Below, in pieces: positions 11,505-23,367 of a stretch of DNA of 64,000 bases; the stretch's first letter is position 1, and the number at the start of each line of letters is the position of its first letter. The DNA is from Meghimatium bilineatum (Eukaryota > Mollusca > Gastropoda > Stylommatophora > Philomycidae). Position numbers and translations under genes: made by a program. The notes beneath the pieces are model-generated. The model saw nothing but the letters and a program-made list of their open reading frames with translations, did no database searches and was not told the origin of the DNA. The DNA is taken from positions 16,722,834 to 16,786,833 of the forward strand of contig CM067299.1 of NCBI GenBank assembly GCA_034231615.1, given 5' to 3'.

Positions 11505-14500
11505 CCCCATCGAGGCCAGCTCCTTGGCGTGGAGATGGCGCTTAGTCCAGCCAGCAGAGGCTGGAAACTAAGACTGGCCGGGCCCTCCCACATTCGGGCA
11601 GGACCACAGTCTTGCCTAGCAAGTAAAGGTGCTGAAGTCAGCGACATTTGGCCAGAAGGCGCACCGCAACAATCAGAATGTCATGCATTATCGCACATGA
11701 ATGTCTATATCTGCATTATCCCGTTATGGTGCTAACCCTGTGACGACTCACCAGGCAGGAGTAGCACCGGGCCGTATACCTCGAAAGGGTCCACCCCATA
11801 CGACTGGAGGTCCTCTTCGATTGCCTTGTGGAGCCAGGAGACACAAGAGTAATATCACTGACCAACAAATATTACCAACCAATGAGACACCACTTACAAT
11901 AATGCACTGGAATGCTGAGGGTGTAAATAGCAAAAAAGATGGCTTTAGCAAGAAATTAGAATTAGAAAACACCCTTCTTAAGGAACAGGTCAGCATTTGT
12001 TGCATACAAGAGACACACCTCAGCAAAGATGTAGCCTTTAAAATTGCATGTTATCAGTGCTTTAGAGCTGATCGAATAGACAGAAGAAAATGAGGTATAC
12101 TAACTCTAGTCAAAAATAATATCAGCGCACATCAAACTGAGCTATACATGGAAGGAGCAGAATATCAGGTCCTTCAACTAAAGACCAAGAACACAGACTT
12201 CAACCTACTAAATTATTATTGTCCAAATGACCAGTCCCTTTCCCTGGACACAATACCGTACAGAGGAAGACTGATAGTATGTGGAGATTTTAATAGTCAC
12301 TCACAAAGCTGGGGTTATGACCACATGGATAAAAGAGGAGAAGAACTTGAAAGCTGGCAAGACGATAAATGTCTTCTATTGCTTAATAAGCCAAAAGATC
12401 CTCCAACACACTACTCAAGAGCATAGCAAGCCACTTCCACGCCAGACTTGGCATTGTACTCAGCAGACCTAAACTGGGAAATCAATAGAACAGTGGGGAA
12501 GCAACTTGGAGGTAGCGACCATCGACCAGTCCTCCTTAGTATTAAAAATGAACTCAAGGAAATGCATGTAGTCTTCCAAGATGGAATTATAAAAAAGCAA
12601 ATTGGGGACTATTTAAACACCACAGTAGTGTTTTAGCTGGACAAATAGATATGGAAGGAAAAGACATAAATGCCATAGTCAAAGAGTTCAATAAATGTAT
12701 TCATCAAGCTGCCAAGGAAGCAATACCAAGAGAAGCACGCAAACAATACAAGCCATACTGGAGTGAACAACTAGAACTGCTGCAAGAGGAATTTAAAAAA
12801 ACGCGGACGGAAAAGGAAAATAACCCAAGCCAGGAACATCACAACAAACATCAACACGCAAAAGCTAAATTCCAAAGAGCCAAACTAGAAGCTAGAAGAA
12901 AGAGCTGGAAAGATAAAACAGAATCCTTAAATTTTGAAAAGGATGGAAGAAAACTGTGGAAACTGGTCAAACAGCTAAATGATGAGGGAACAGGAAGAAG
13001 CACAAACATAACACTCGTACAGAATGGCAAAATGATTACAGGAAAGCAAGCAGTAGATAATTTAACTAGGATATTTGCTCAAGACTGCAATATTGAAATT
13101 AGTCCACAGAAACAGCATACAGTGCGGAGCGACCAAAAAAGTAAATTGGAACATGCTCAGACTAGAATCAGTGATGAAAACAGCGCAGATGAAATTATGG
13201 ATACATTGTTCACATACAGTGAATTGGAATTAGCAGTCTCTAAACTAAAGCTAAATAAGTCCCCAGGTATTGAGGAAATATCAAATGAAATGATAAAGAA
13301 TCTAGGAACAACAGCCAGAAGGAAACTATTGGATATCCTAAATATTAGCTGGACTACTGGGAAAATACCACAAATCTGGAGAGAATCAATTATGGTCCCT
13401 TTGCTTAAACCTGGAAAAGATGGAACAACACCAACTAGCTACAGACCAATTAGTCTTACAAGTTGCCTGTGCAAAACAATGGAGCGCATCATAAACCTAA
13501 GACTAAAATTTCACATGGAAAGTAGAAAATTCCTTGCACGACAGCAGGTAGGTTTCAGGCAATGCTACTCCACAGAGGATCAAACCACATACCTCTCACA
13601 GGAAATTGAGGATGCTTTCCAAGACAAAAAAAATCAGTTTTAGTGGCATGGATTGATTTACAGAAGGCCTTTGATAAAGTATGGAAAGAAGGATTGCTTC
13701 AAAAAATGAGAAACTACAAGATATGTGGAAATATGTATAGATGGACGAAAGCCTTTCTTCACAATAGAAGAGCCAGAGTACAAGTAAATGGCAAAAAAAG
13801 TAGGAAAGTATTACTACGCCATGGAGTGCCTCAAGGAGGAGTTCTATCACCCACTCTTTTTCTCATATTTATCAATGATCTAATTGAAGAAATACCCTGT
13901 GGAACTAAGGCAGCACTATATGCAGATGACTTGGTTCTATGGTGCACACATGAGAGCGTCATGGTTGCCACAAAAATGCTTCAGAGAGCCATGGACATTT
14001 TGACTAATTGGGCTGACAAATGGTGTGTAAGTATCAATATAGAGAAGTCAGCAACAGCCCTTTTTACACTTTCACCAAAACAAAGAGCAGGAAACATCTA
14101 TGTAAATAAAACTATCTTAAAGGTAGATGACCAACCCACATATCTTGGTGTGACATTTGATGCCAAAATGACACGGAAACATCATATCAGCAAAGCAGAA
14201 ACAAAGGCTAGAAGGAAGATAGCTATACTAAGAAAACTGAGTGGGACAACTTGGGGAGCTAATGAAAGAATTCTAAAAAATGTATACCAACAAGCCATTC
14301 GACCACACTTGGAATATGGTTCTACAGCATGGAGTTCATCATCAAACACTACACTACAAAACCTAGATAGAGTACAGAACCAAGCACTTAGAATCATTAC
14401 AGGCGCAATGAGATCCACACCAATCATAGAAATGCAGAATATCGAAGGGGTGCAGTCATTGAAAGAACGTAGAGATACTAAAATTATAATTCATGGAGAA

Positions 14501-15599
14501 AAGTTTCTTTCCCACCATAGTCACCCAATGAAGGAAAGATTCCAGAATCTGTCACAAGGACGGCTTAAAAGAAGCAGCTTCATACACCAGGCCAAGCGTC
14601 TACGTAGACAGGTATCGAATCTACCAGAGGTAACAATACCACTGACATCTCAACCAGAACACACCCCATGGGAAAAACGGATATGCCTACCAGTGACCAT
14701 CCAAACAACAGTAGCAGGTGTGCATGGGGATGAACATCAGAATAATCTGCAGAAAAGAGTAGCAGCTCTCAGTTTCCTCGATGATGTTTACCCAAGTGAT
14801 CTATGGACCAGAATATATACAGATGAATCAGCACAGAATGCAGTAAAAAATGGAGGAAGTGGTGTATATGTAGAATACCCAGATGGCACCACTGATACCA
14901 CTTGTATACCAACAGGGAATTACTGCAACAACTATGACTCTGAAGTCAAAGCTATTTATACAGCTGCAGAGAAACTGTTAACATTGGACAGGACCTCACA
15001 CCCTATTGTAATACTTACAGATGCAAGGTCAGTACTAGAGACATTACAATCCAATAAACTTCCAGAGTTAAAAGAGATATTGTCCATAGTACAAAATAGG
15101 TGTACAAAATAGGTGCAATGGATTCCATCACACTGTGGAATAGCAGGAAATGAGAGAGCTGATCAACTCGCCAAGGAAGGTGCTAACATGCAGCAACCGG
15201 ATGTACCAATCAGCTATCACCAAAGGAAATCCATGATAAAGGCACAACGAAAGCATAACTTACCTCCACGGGACGACTACCACCTACTTAACAGACAAGA
15301 ACAGGTCATCATATTTCGACTGAGAACTGGACACAATAGACTAAACAGCCATATGTATACAAAATTTAAAATTGGCACAACAGCAAAGTGTAATTGTGGA
15401 CAAGTCAACCAGACTTCAGAACATATCCTTCAAGAATGTGCAAACTATGACACATTAAGATGCACATACTGGCCTTCTGATACACCAATGAATGTTAAAC
15501 TTTATGGTACAAAACAAGAAATGGAAAACACTGTCCAATTTATACAAGAAACAACACTGCAGATATAGACATTATTAGCGAACGAAAGAAGAAGAAGAA
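11505..15599 (+). mobile_element. Full-length I-type LINE retrotransposon, copy B (dead)
   Basis: The 4095-bp element inserted in a 26-bp minisatellite and is flanked by GTTACTTATGTGT at 11492-11504 and 15600-15612. Like copy A it starts CCCCATCGAGGCCAG, has exactly 196 nt before its ATG at 11701, one long reading frame to a stop at 15566-15568, and a 31-nt 3' UTR containing AACGAAAGAAGAAGAAGAA. Amino-acid divergence from copy A is substantial throughout, so A and B are different subfamilies of one family. The frame has two frameshifts and three in-frame stops, fewer than copy A. Confidence 0.93.
11701..15568 (+). pseudogene. Broken LINE polyprotein (endonuclease, RT, RNase H, zinc-knuckle), copy B
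   Basis: The N-terminus MSISALSRYGANPV aligns with MSASNNSYGACPV at 4062, which fixes the start. Endonuclease: MHWNAEG, CIQETHL, CGDFNSHSQSWGYD and GGSDHRP at about 11900-12535. Reverse transcriptase: SYRPISLTSCLCKTMERII, motif A IDLQKAFDKVW, motif B GVPQGGVLSPTLF, and motif C YADDLVLW, which is intact (near 13919-13942). RNase H: YTDESAQ (usual TDGS is TDES), DSEVKAI, ILTDARS and IPSHCGIAGNERADQLAKEG. Zinc-knuckle: CNCGQVNQTSEHILQEC. Lesions: TGA at 12091-12093 (a Gly in copy A), TAG at 12424-12426, a frameshift near 12565, a frameshift in the A-run near 13627-13634, and TAG at 15110-15112 inside a 13-bp tandem duplication. Confidence 0.92.
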
Positions 15600-15965
15600 G
15601 TTACTTATGTGTAAGATGTGTTTTATTACGTATGTGTAAGTTGTATTTTGTTACTTATGTGTAAGATGTGTTTTATTATGTATGTGTAAGTTGTATTTTG
15701 TTACTTATGTGTAAGATGTGTTTTGTTACTTATTTGTAAGATGTGTTTTGTTACGTACGTGTAATATGTATTTTGTTACTTAGGTATATGATGTGTTTTG
15801 TTACTTAGGTAAAAGATGTGTTTTGTTGCTTATTTGTAAGATGTGTTTTGTTACTTTTGTGCAAGATGTGTTTTGTTACTTTTGTGCAAGATGTGTTTTG
15901 TTACTTATGTGTATGATGTGTTTTTTTAACTAATTTTTAAAATGTGTTTTGTTACTAGTTTGTAA
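15600..15965. repeat. 26-bp minisatellite, right part of the split array
   Basis: About 14 units continue the array at 11345-11504. The units degrade towards 15960. Confidence 0.95.
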
Positions 15966-16690
15966 GATAGATATGATAACTTCCGTTTTAGTTTTACATT
16001 GTTTAGAGAAATAAAAAGGAAAGAAGGGCTTCACTAAAAGGGGGACGGGACACGAATAATAAAAAATGTAATTAGGATGGCACGGACCCGCATAACGGGT
16101 ACAAATGATATATAACAATATTTTTCACAGATGCACGATTTTTTTTGCTTAGGTCCCATGGGAGAGAGGCAACGAAAATAATTTGTCCCAAAAGGGGTGT
16201 CACGGATAAAAAAAGGTTTAGAACCAGTGCAATAATCGGTTCTTGGTGATGGTCTAGAACTCTAGAACTTCAGAAACTGTTGTTTACCAGCGCTAGCTCG
16301 CAAACTCCCACTGGAAATCTCATGTATTGGACAATGACCATACTATATTTCCAGCATATTGTAAATACAGAGAACGGAGAGTTGTTATTTCACCATGTTA
16401 ATTGTACCATTTGTCTGACACATTCAGTGGGATTCAGAAGTTAGTTCGACGACTTTTATCACACAAGTGCGAACCAGCGAATGTGACAATGCAGAAATTA
16501 ACAAGTTTATGTTTTTTTCTGATTCGTCTAGGTTCGTAAAGACCGCGTCTAATGATTCAGTTTATGCTAATGTGGCCAAAATATACATATGTGGTGTTGT
16601 CAGTTGAATTTCAAGGTCACATTTTAGAAGGTGATTTGTTTCTGGTAATTGGTTTCTCAGACTCCCAATAAATGATTATATCTATCTATC
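15966..16690. other. Unassigned sequence with a possible hAT remnant
   Basis: 16144-16236 has TCCCATGGGAG, TTTGTCCCAAAAGGGGTGTC and, at its right side, AAAGGTTTAGAACCAGTG. The last resembles the inverted end of Charlie-type hAT elements (CACTGGTTCTAAACC). The phrase TTTGTCCCAAAAGGGGT is the reverse complement of ACCCCTTTTGGGACAAA in the hAT remnant near 51480. No TSD is visible. Confidence 0.4.
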
Positions 16691-16699
16691 TATACACTG

Positions 16700-17000
16700 T
16701 GGCTCTTGTTTGCCTTGCGGCGTCAGTGGTAGAAGTGTTCTATGGAGATGGCTTTCTTGTGTGCTGTTTGTAAGCTTGTTCCTGTGGCTTTTTTGATTTC
16801 CGAGTTCCATCTTTTACATGGTCTGTCTCTGGCTTTATAGCCTTGATGTCTATGTGTCATGGCCATCTGTGGCTTGCTGTCTGTTGGTAGTCTGGAAGTG
16901 TGTGAAAATCACCTAATATGTTGTCTTTTGATGTGTTCCAACACTGGTATTGTTTTATCTGTCTGATGTTATCTTTGCTAACTCTATCTTTTAATGACAC
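16700..17000 (-). pseudogene. LINE polymerase C-terminal fragment, degenerate
   Basis: On the minus strand the end of an RTE-type polymerase can be read: KARDRPCKRWNSEIKKATGT near 16870-16790, then LQTAHKKAIS and EHFYH*RRKANKSH. This matches the usual RGRPxxRWxDEIxK tail followed by an Arg-Trp block. The reading frame contains stops. It is short and old, and clade assignment is uncertain. Confidence 0.45.
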
Positions 17001-17317
17001 TCCGAGAATAAAGGGTTACTTGGTTTATATTTAGAAAAAAATGGCTTCTAAGACCATCTAATATTTTTATTTATTTCGCATCGATTTTTTAAATTCTTGG
17101 ACTAAGCTGAACCAATTAAATTTTTTAAAACTAAAAGTTTTCCGATTTACTGTGCTATCAACGGCTTGCCTCCTCCTTATCCAACCTTCTGTACATCTGA
17201 TGAATGTGTATATTTGAGTAATATATTTATAAAAAGGAAAATGTAATGTATAAATGATTAAAATGTAAGAAGATGAAGGTGTTAGGGAATGTTGAATATC
17301 AGGAAAAAAAAATCTAC

Positions 17318-18125
17318 ATCACAGAGTAGAACATATCTAAATTATAGAGTAGAACTTATCTACGTGATAGAACATAGTTTATCTGTATGATAGAATGGAA
17401 TATATTCACGCATTGATGTGAAACATATCTAAATGATAGAAAAGAACGTATCTATATGATATTGTGCAAACTATCTTAGCGATAGAATGGAACAATCTAT
17501 ATATATTATAGAACATAACATATCTAGATGATAGAGTAGAACATATCTAAGTGATAGATTATATCTATATCATAGAACATCATTTATCTATATGATTGTA
17601 TAAACTATCTACGCGATAGAGTGGAAAATATATACATGATAGAACATAAATTATCTATATAATAGAGTAGAACATATCTAAGCGACAGAGTGGAACATAT
17701 TTATATGATAGAACAGAACTATATGATATAACCGAATTTATCTATATGATAGAGTAGAACTTATCTATGTGATAGAACATAACTTATCTATATGATAGAT
17801 TAGAACTTATCTATGTGATGGAACAGAACTTATCTATATGATAGATTAGAACTTATCTATATGATAGATTAGAACTTATCTATGTGATGGAACAGAACTT
17901 ATCTATGTGATGGAACAGAACTTATCTATGTGATGGAACAGAACTTATCTATGTGATGGAACAGAACTTATCTATGTGATGGAACAGAACTTATCTATGT
18001 GATGGAACAGAACTTATCTATGTGATGGAACAGAACTTATCTATGTGATGGAACAGAACTTATCTATGTGATGGAACAGAACTTATCTATGTGATGGAAC
18101 AGAACTTATCTATGTGATATATTGC
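17318..18125. repeat. 23-bp minisatellite with a clean core and a decayed flank
   Basis: The unit contains GAACTTATCTATGTGATGGA. From about 17880 to 18110 about ten copies are essentially identical. From 17318 to 17870 copies are diverged and irregular in length (19-27 bp), with ACATATCTA and AGATTAGAA variants. The clean block at the right end suggests recent expansion from an older array. Confidence 0.95.
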
Positions 18126-18896
18126 GAACTATCTACGTGATCTGTTAGATCAGCAACACTGGGAAGAAAACAAATCCAAATAGCAATTTTTGGCGAGATT
18201 TGGCAACAAGTCAACAGTTTCGTATATCCGAGACACACAATAACAAACAATGGTAAAGGCGAAACCGAGGTTAACAAGATGGTATGAATGACTGAAATTA
18301 CTCTCAATGACATGACGATACTACTAGGTGATGTCGGTCTTTGCGTCCATACAGACGGTTAGAAAGTAGGCCAGTGTAGGAAGTACAAATGGACTTAGGA
18401 AGACATTAAATTGCAGCCTCTTATAATCTGAGATTGACGGATAGTCGATCCTCGCCAACGTAAAATGAGTAATGTAAAGAGATATATCTACTGTATGTTT
18501 AATGTTTGGATCAGAAACATGAATAGGAAAGCAGTTAGAAAAGATAATTTATTTCCTGGAGATGTGGATATGTAGAATTATGGGGAGAACTTCAAGGAAA
18601 AAAAGAGAAAACAAGTAAAGAGGTTCCTGTAACACTAAATATGACAAAAGTACTACAAAAGGAAATTTAAAAAAACAACAAATACACTATTTAGGAAACG
18701 ACATTTTATTGAAATCAGACAGTTTTTGAATAAAACGTTGAAAGGAAGTGAGAGGTTGACAGAAATACAAATATAATGGAAACATCATGAGATAGACAGG
18801 ATGCATTCTAGCAGAGTGCACTACTAAAGCAAGGGTAAGATAATGTTGGAGTTTCCGTGCAGCCAATTTTCGATGCGGAGACGGCACTGATGAAGT
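18126..18896 (+). pseudogene. RTE-like LINE, degenerate 3' part
   Basis: The sequence has the residues of an RTE-like polymerase C-terminus out of frame: YPRHTITNNGKGETEVNKM-like sequence near 18220-18280, LFPGDVDM near 18550, and a final block with IDRMHSSRVHY near 18790-18825. It ends with GCAGCCAATTTTCGATGCGG and GACGGCACTGATGA. The piece at 27570-28200 shows the same order of blocks and the same end, so both are copies of one family. No frame survives. Confidence 0.6.
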
Positions 18897-18911
18897 AGAA
18901 CCTATCTACAT

Positions 18912-19016
18912 CAGTGATTCTCAACCTTTTTCTAATCGTGTACCTGTTGTATAACCCCCCACCCACCCCTTTTTTCTGAGGTCCTAAAATATATTTTCTT
19001 CTTTAGAACTCGGCAA

Positions 19017-19018
<2 letters not shown>
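18912..19018 (+). mobile_element. Possible hAT left-end fragment
   Basis: CAGTGATTCTCAACCTTTTT at 18912-18931 matches the usual hAT (Charlie-type) left terminus. No matching right end or 8-bp duplication was found before the TA array, so the element is truncated. Confidence 0.45.
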
Positions 19019-19089
<71 letters not shown>

Positions 19090-19124
19090 GGTAAATGTGC
19101 AATCTTTTAATTTGTGTAGTGTGT

Positions 19125-19174
<50 letters not shown>

Positions 19175-19185
19175 TAATAATAGGA
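19019..19185. repeat. TA and AAT microsatellites
   Basis: 19019-19085 is a TA dinucleotide run of about 33 repeats, and 19127-19183 an AAT run interrupted once by TTAATAATAGG. Confidence 0.97.
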
Positions 19186-20159
19186 AGAATAAGAACTATA
19201 ACCCGTCAGCGTCAAGGGTGCCACACTAGACATCAGAACAAAACGTTTTCCAAACATCTCTATTCTTATTCATTTGGAATTTTGTAGAAAAATCTAGTCC
19301 TTCCTTGATATTATCAATTCAAGATTTTCTCGTCTCCATCCCCTCTCGATTGTTCATTGCAAAATAATGTTAGAAAGTGAGTCTGTCTCGTTACATGTCT
19401 AAACTAAGCAAAGTTTACGCCGTTACATCAATGCCAAAAGTGGTTCTTGATATTCTGAAAGTATGTTTATTTGCTTCTGGACGAATGCATTTGTCTTCTG
19501 TTCTATATAACTAATTCTTAACTAACGTCTGCAGCAGATGTTTTCAAAAACCTGAATTATTCTGTCTGTATTCAGTGTTCAATTCATCCGTATAAAATTA
19601 TAATTATCCCTAACAAACTGAATAGAGCAATATTTACATTTAAGAGTGCTGTATTTAATATATATTGGATGTATATTGCGAATTTATACCAAACAAAATA
19701 AATATGGTGTAAAACATTATGAATATTAGGATGTAAAAAAAATATGGTGTTAAAACATTATGATTGTTAAGTTGTATATACAATTTCATCAGTTTTAAAA
19801 TCATGTACCGCTTTATAGGTTGTAAATCATCAACGACGTTTCGAAACACAACAGATTACTTTCTTCATAGCTTAGCGATGAACACAACGTTTTTTTACAG
19901 GCAACATGTAGGTTTTCATTGTTTCTAATTGGCATGGATGTTGAATTTCCTACAGTTAAAATTAAACTAGGTATACTGGCTACTCGAGACACACTTATTA
20001 CAACTGAACCACAGAGTCTCGGGCAGGAACATATTAACTCAATTATTATTTTCAGTGCTCAAATATTTGTTCAAGAAATGTTCTATCTCCTAATAATTTT
20101 TGTTCAAGCAATGTCTATCTCCTAATAATATTTTATATTATATATACAACAAAAACAGA
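19186..20159. other. Mostly unassigned sequence with one palindrome-family arm
   Basis: 19826-19842 has AATCATCAACGACGTTTCGAAA, like the left arms of the palindrome family, without a matching second arm. 19730-19760 repeats ATATGGTGT-AAAACATTATGA once. Nothing else was recognised. Confidence 0.4.
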
Positions 20160-20165
20160 ATAACA

Positions 20166-20640
20166 TCAAAACAACATTAATTATAGCTACAGCAACATAA
20201 AAACAGCAGCAATAACAGCAAACCCATCAGCAGTAGCAGCAAAAACTTCAACATCAACAGCAGCAAAAACTTCAACATCAACAGCAGCAACAACTTCAAC
20301 ATCAACAGCAGCAACAACTTCAACATCAACAGCAGCAACAACTTCAACATCAACAGCAGCAACAACTTCAACATCAACAGCAGCAACAACTTCAACATCA
20401 ACAGCAGCAACAACTTCAACATCAACAGCAGCAACAATTTCAACATCAACAGCAGCAACAACTTCTACAACAACAGCAGCAACAACTTCAACATCAACAG
20501 CAGCAACAGTAGAAGAAACAACAATTTTAGCAGCAACAGTAACAACAATAACGGCAAGGACAGCAACAACATCAACAGCAGCAACAGCAGCAGCAGCAGC
20601 AGTAGCAGCAACAATAACAACAATAATAATAACAAAAGTT
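20166..20640. repeat. 24-bp CAACAGCAG-rich minisatellite
   Basis: The central part (20236-20510) has about 11 copies of a 24-bp unit containing AACTTCAACATCAACAGCAG. The flanks decay into CAA/CAG trinucleotides. Because the period is a multiple of three, two minus frames remain open, giving Leu-rich and Ala/Val-rich periodic translations that are not evidence of a gene. Confidence 0.95.
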
Positions 20641-20789
20641 AATGACAACAATAACCATCACTCAGGCGTTGCAGAGTCCGAAAGGACAAAGAACATAAAC
20701 ATTGTGACTGCCATGCATGTCGTATGAGTCAACTAGGATATTCTCGGGATAGAATTGTCTGCCCCACCTCATATACGGTCAAAGTGACT

Positions 20790-20935
20790 CTACGCTATGC
20801 TGAAATCTGATGTGTCCGGGCGAAGGCGCAGATATAACAATCAATATGTAAACCATGACAGAACGCATTCCGTTCTCCAGTCTACATCCTGCTAATCTGT
20901 AAAAATTAGAGTACAAACGCAGAAGTAGAAGATAT
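20790..20935 (+). repeat. Dispersed repeat family R2, copy 1
   Basis: The segment GAAATCTGATGTGTCCGGGCG ... GCGCAGATAT ... GTAAACCATGA ... GAACGCATTC ... CTACATCCTGCTAATCTG shares block order with 23148-23270 and 34010-34170. Only about 120-150 bp are shared and nothing in it codes, so it may be a SINE or the 3' end of a LINE. Confidence 0.6.
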
Positions 20936-21289
20936 CACATATAACTCATCAAGGACACAGAGGTGCCACACTGCAGACGGATCCATACAAAAAACCCAAG
21001 AAAAAAAGCTCTACAAAAATGCTTATACTTCGCTTCGCCAGTAAAAAATGTTTTGTGTATAATATAATGGTCTAGTAAGATCCTTAGTGAGTCCGCGCCA
21101 CGTCAATACACGCTGTACCCTGACTGTTGGTAGTAAAGCATACATCCGAACAGAAAGTAAACAGAACTTCATTATTTATGATTGTGGTTATTGTTACGAT
21201 TTTCGTTGGTCCCCATTTCTATACTAGGAGTTGCAGGTAAAGATCTGTTCTCTTTCCCCAGCTGGTTCGTTATCCCCGCTTACCGTTAA
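20936..21289. other. Unassigned sequence
   Basis: No element, array or coding similarity was recognised. Confidence 0.5.
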
Positions 21290-22715
21290 GCGTAGGGGGT
21301 GATGGGAGCTCGATCTTGTTTTCCAAGGCCAGATGTGTCTCCTCGGCTGTGCTATGACAGTGTTTGTTGAAAATATCCCTGACGTTTTCTATCTATCTTT
21401 TAACTGGTCTTCCATTGGCGTTGTACCCAGATCTCAATTGGTTATATGCCTTAACAGGCAACTTGTCGTGATGCACTCTCATAATGTGACCAAAACACTT
21501 GATCTGCTGCCTTTCTATGTATTCCGTGAAAGGCGTTATATATATATATTCTTTCAGTGATATCATCATTTCGTAATCTATCAAGACTGGCGACCCCTGC
21601 AGCTTTCCTCAAGCATTTCATCTCACATGTCACTATCTTTCTATAATGTGAAAATGAGAGAGACCGGGTTTGACACTGGTAACACAGTGATGGTAGGAAT
21701 GTACTGTAAATCGTTTGTCTTTTAAATTCCATCTCGAGCTTTGAATGAAGATGTAGTGGTGACAGTTGGTATATTACTGTATTTGCCTTTTGACATCTCA
21801 TCTCTATCTCTCTATCAAGACTTCCATTTTCTGTGAAAATGCTACCGAGATATTTGAACTCCGATACTTGTTTCACAAGGAAGCCGCGTAGCGCACTGGC
21901 TTCGCATATGAGTGGTCCTGGGTTAATTCCACAGTTGAGGCAGAATTGTTTTTCAGATCGTAACGGCTCCCATGTCTACAAAGCCTTAAATGGGTACCGG
22001 ATTAATCCGGGAAGTAAAGACTGCGAAGGAGTGGAGATGGCTACCGCCCTCATTTGCAGAGCTTCTGAAATGTGAGATCGCAACATCTCACACCCCTACG
22101 GTATTAATAATTGCTTTGGGTTACTTTACTTACTTGTTTTACTCCTATGTTGTCTATCTGTATGTTTAGGGGCCTCGGTGTTCTGCATTTGTCATAATTT
22201 CTGTCTTTTGTGTATTGATCTTCATGTTGTATTTTCTACATGTTGCAGGTAGTGAGTTAAAATGATTTTGTAGTTGTTCAACGTTTTCATATACGAGGCT
22301 CTGATCGTCTGCGAAAAGCAGTTCATTTAGTTCATTGTTTAGTTGCTTTGAGTTATCTTGTTCTGAGGCGATGATGTTACCCTCTGAACATTTTGCTTCT
22401 TTTATTATTCTATGTATACATTGAAAAGCAAAAGTGAGAGCACAGGACACTGACACACTCCAGTTTTTGTCTTAAATGCGTCTGTGATACCATCTGATGT
22501 TCTTACCACGCAATGGCAGTTTTTATATAAATCTCTTATACTTTCTAAAAATTGTCCTTTGATATAATACAGTTCTAGAGTTTCCCATAGTACGTCTCTG
22601 TTGACTCTATCAAACGCTTTCTCCTGATCTATAAATATTGCGTTTAGTTCGTTTTTGTATTCTATTGCTCTCTCACTCATTGTCATTGCGTGAACAAGGT
22701 GTCTGTGCAACTAAA
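21290..22715 (-). pseudogene. RTE-like LINE reverse transcriptase, broken and split by a SINE
   Basis: Read on the minus strand from 22715: motif A FIDQEKAFDRV, then VVRTSDGITDAFKTKTGV and a motif B region decayed to CQCPVLSLLLFN (usual form RQGCVLSPLLFN). After a frameshift comes motif C LFADDQSLVY, with the catalytic FADD intact, then MKINTQKTEIM. A tRNA-SINE interrupts the frame at 21877-22131. The frame resumes at VSEFKYLGSIFTENGS (motif E region) and continues to CFGHIMRVHHDKLPV and SGYNANGRP near 21395. The endonuclease domain is absent (5' truncation). Motif content and C-terminal layout fit RTE-like LINEs. It is dead: frameshifted, interrupted and with decayed motif B. Confidence 0.85.
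21877..22131 (+). mobile_element. tRNA-derived SINE inserted in the RTE-like LINE
   Basis: The 255-bp element has a tRNA-like head with A-box-like GCGTAGCGCACTGGC and B-box-like GGGTTAATTCC about 30 nt later, followed by TTAAATGGGTACCGGATTAA, CCGGGAAGTAAAGACTGCG and an end TTACTTTACTT. It is flanked by ACTTGTTTCAC (21866-21876) and ACTTGTTTTAC (22132-22142), one mismatch in 11. Removing it rejoins the LINE reading frame at Val-Lys-Gln. The same family occurs inverted at 41216-41456 and 49613-49985. Promoter boxes are degenerate. Confidence 0.85.
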
Positions 22716-23147
22716 CGATCATCTGAAGCCAAATTGAGAGGGGCCCAATTGGGGCTCGGCGATGTATCTTGCACTTTGTTCTATAATCTTTGCATAGAAA
22801 ATCTATGCAAAAGACGGTACCCGAACATAGTTTTCCAAGAAAAACAATAACACATGATGAAATTAGAACACGTTCTGCTTTTAGGCACTACATTTTAATT
22901 TATAAAGTGGATTTGTAGGTCTCACAGTGACTATAAGCCAATTTTTGATGTTGTCAAAGTTTCGCAGCGGCTGTACGCCTGTGTTAATTTTTTTTTCAAA
23001 GGTTCACACCAGCTGTAAGTCAATCTTTGATGCTCTTGAAATGTATTTGACTATTTACATGTTCCTACACTTAAAAACTGCCTGTTTTACAACAGACGCT
23101 ATTTCCTGGTTTCAATAGTCTTAATTGGACCATATTTCAGAGAGAGT
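22716..23147. other. Unassigned sequence
   Basis: The first 140 bases may be the decayed continuation of the RTE-like LINE. 22925-23045 has two weak copies of a unit with GCCAATTTTTGATG / GTCAATCTTTGATG. Confidence 0.4.
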
Positions 23148-23270
23148 TCCATGCTGAAGTCGGATGTGTCAGAACGAAATGCCCGATATCGAAGCTAAGC
23201 TGTAAACCATGATAAGACGTATTCCTTTACCTGGATTACATCATGTTATTCTAGAAATTTCTGAACGAAC
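23148..23270 (+). repeat. Dispersed repeat family R2, copy 2
   Basis: GAAGTCGGATGTGTCAGAACG ... CGATATCGAAGC ... GTAAACCATGATAAGACGTATTCC ... GATTACATCATG matches 20790-20935 block by block. Confidence 0.6.
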
Positions 23271-23367
23271 ACAGTAGAGTTCAATTACTATAAATAGAAT
23301 GACATCTCTTGTCTTATTGTCAATTTAAAAGTAGTATACCGTTTCAACGTTTCTTGTGCAATTTGGT

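Noticed and set aside
4062..15568. Host gene with endonuclease and RNase H domains
   Set aside because: Domain order, target duplications and a GAA-repeat tail show these are LINE retrotransposons.
21877..22131. Functional tRNA gene
   Set aside because: Only A- and B-box-like elements remain; the cloverleaf does not fold from the visible sequence, and the unit recurs as a SINE.
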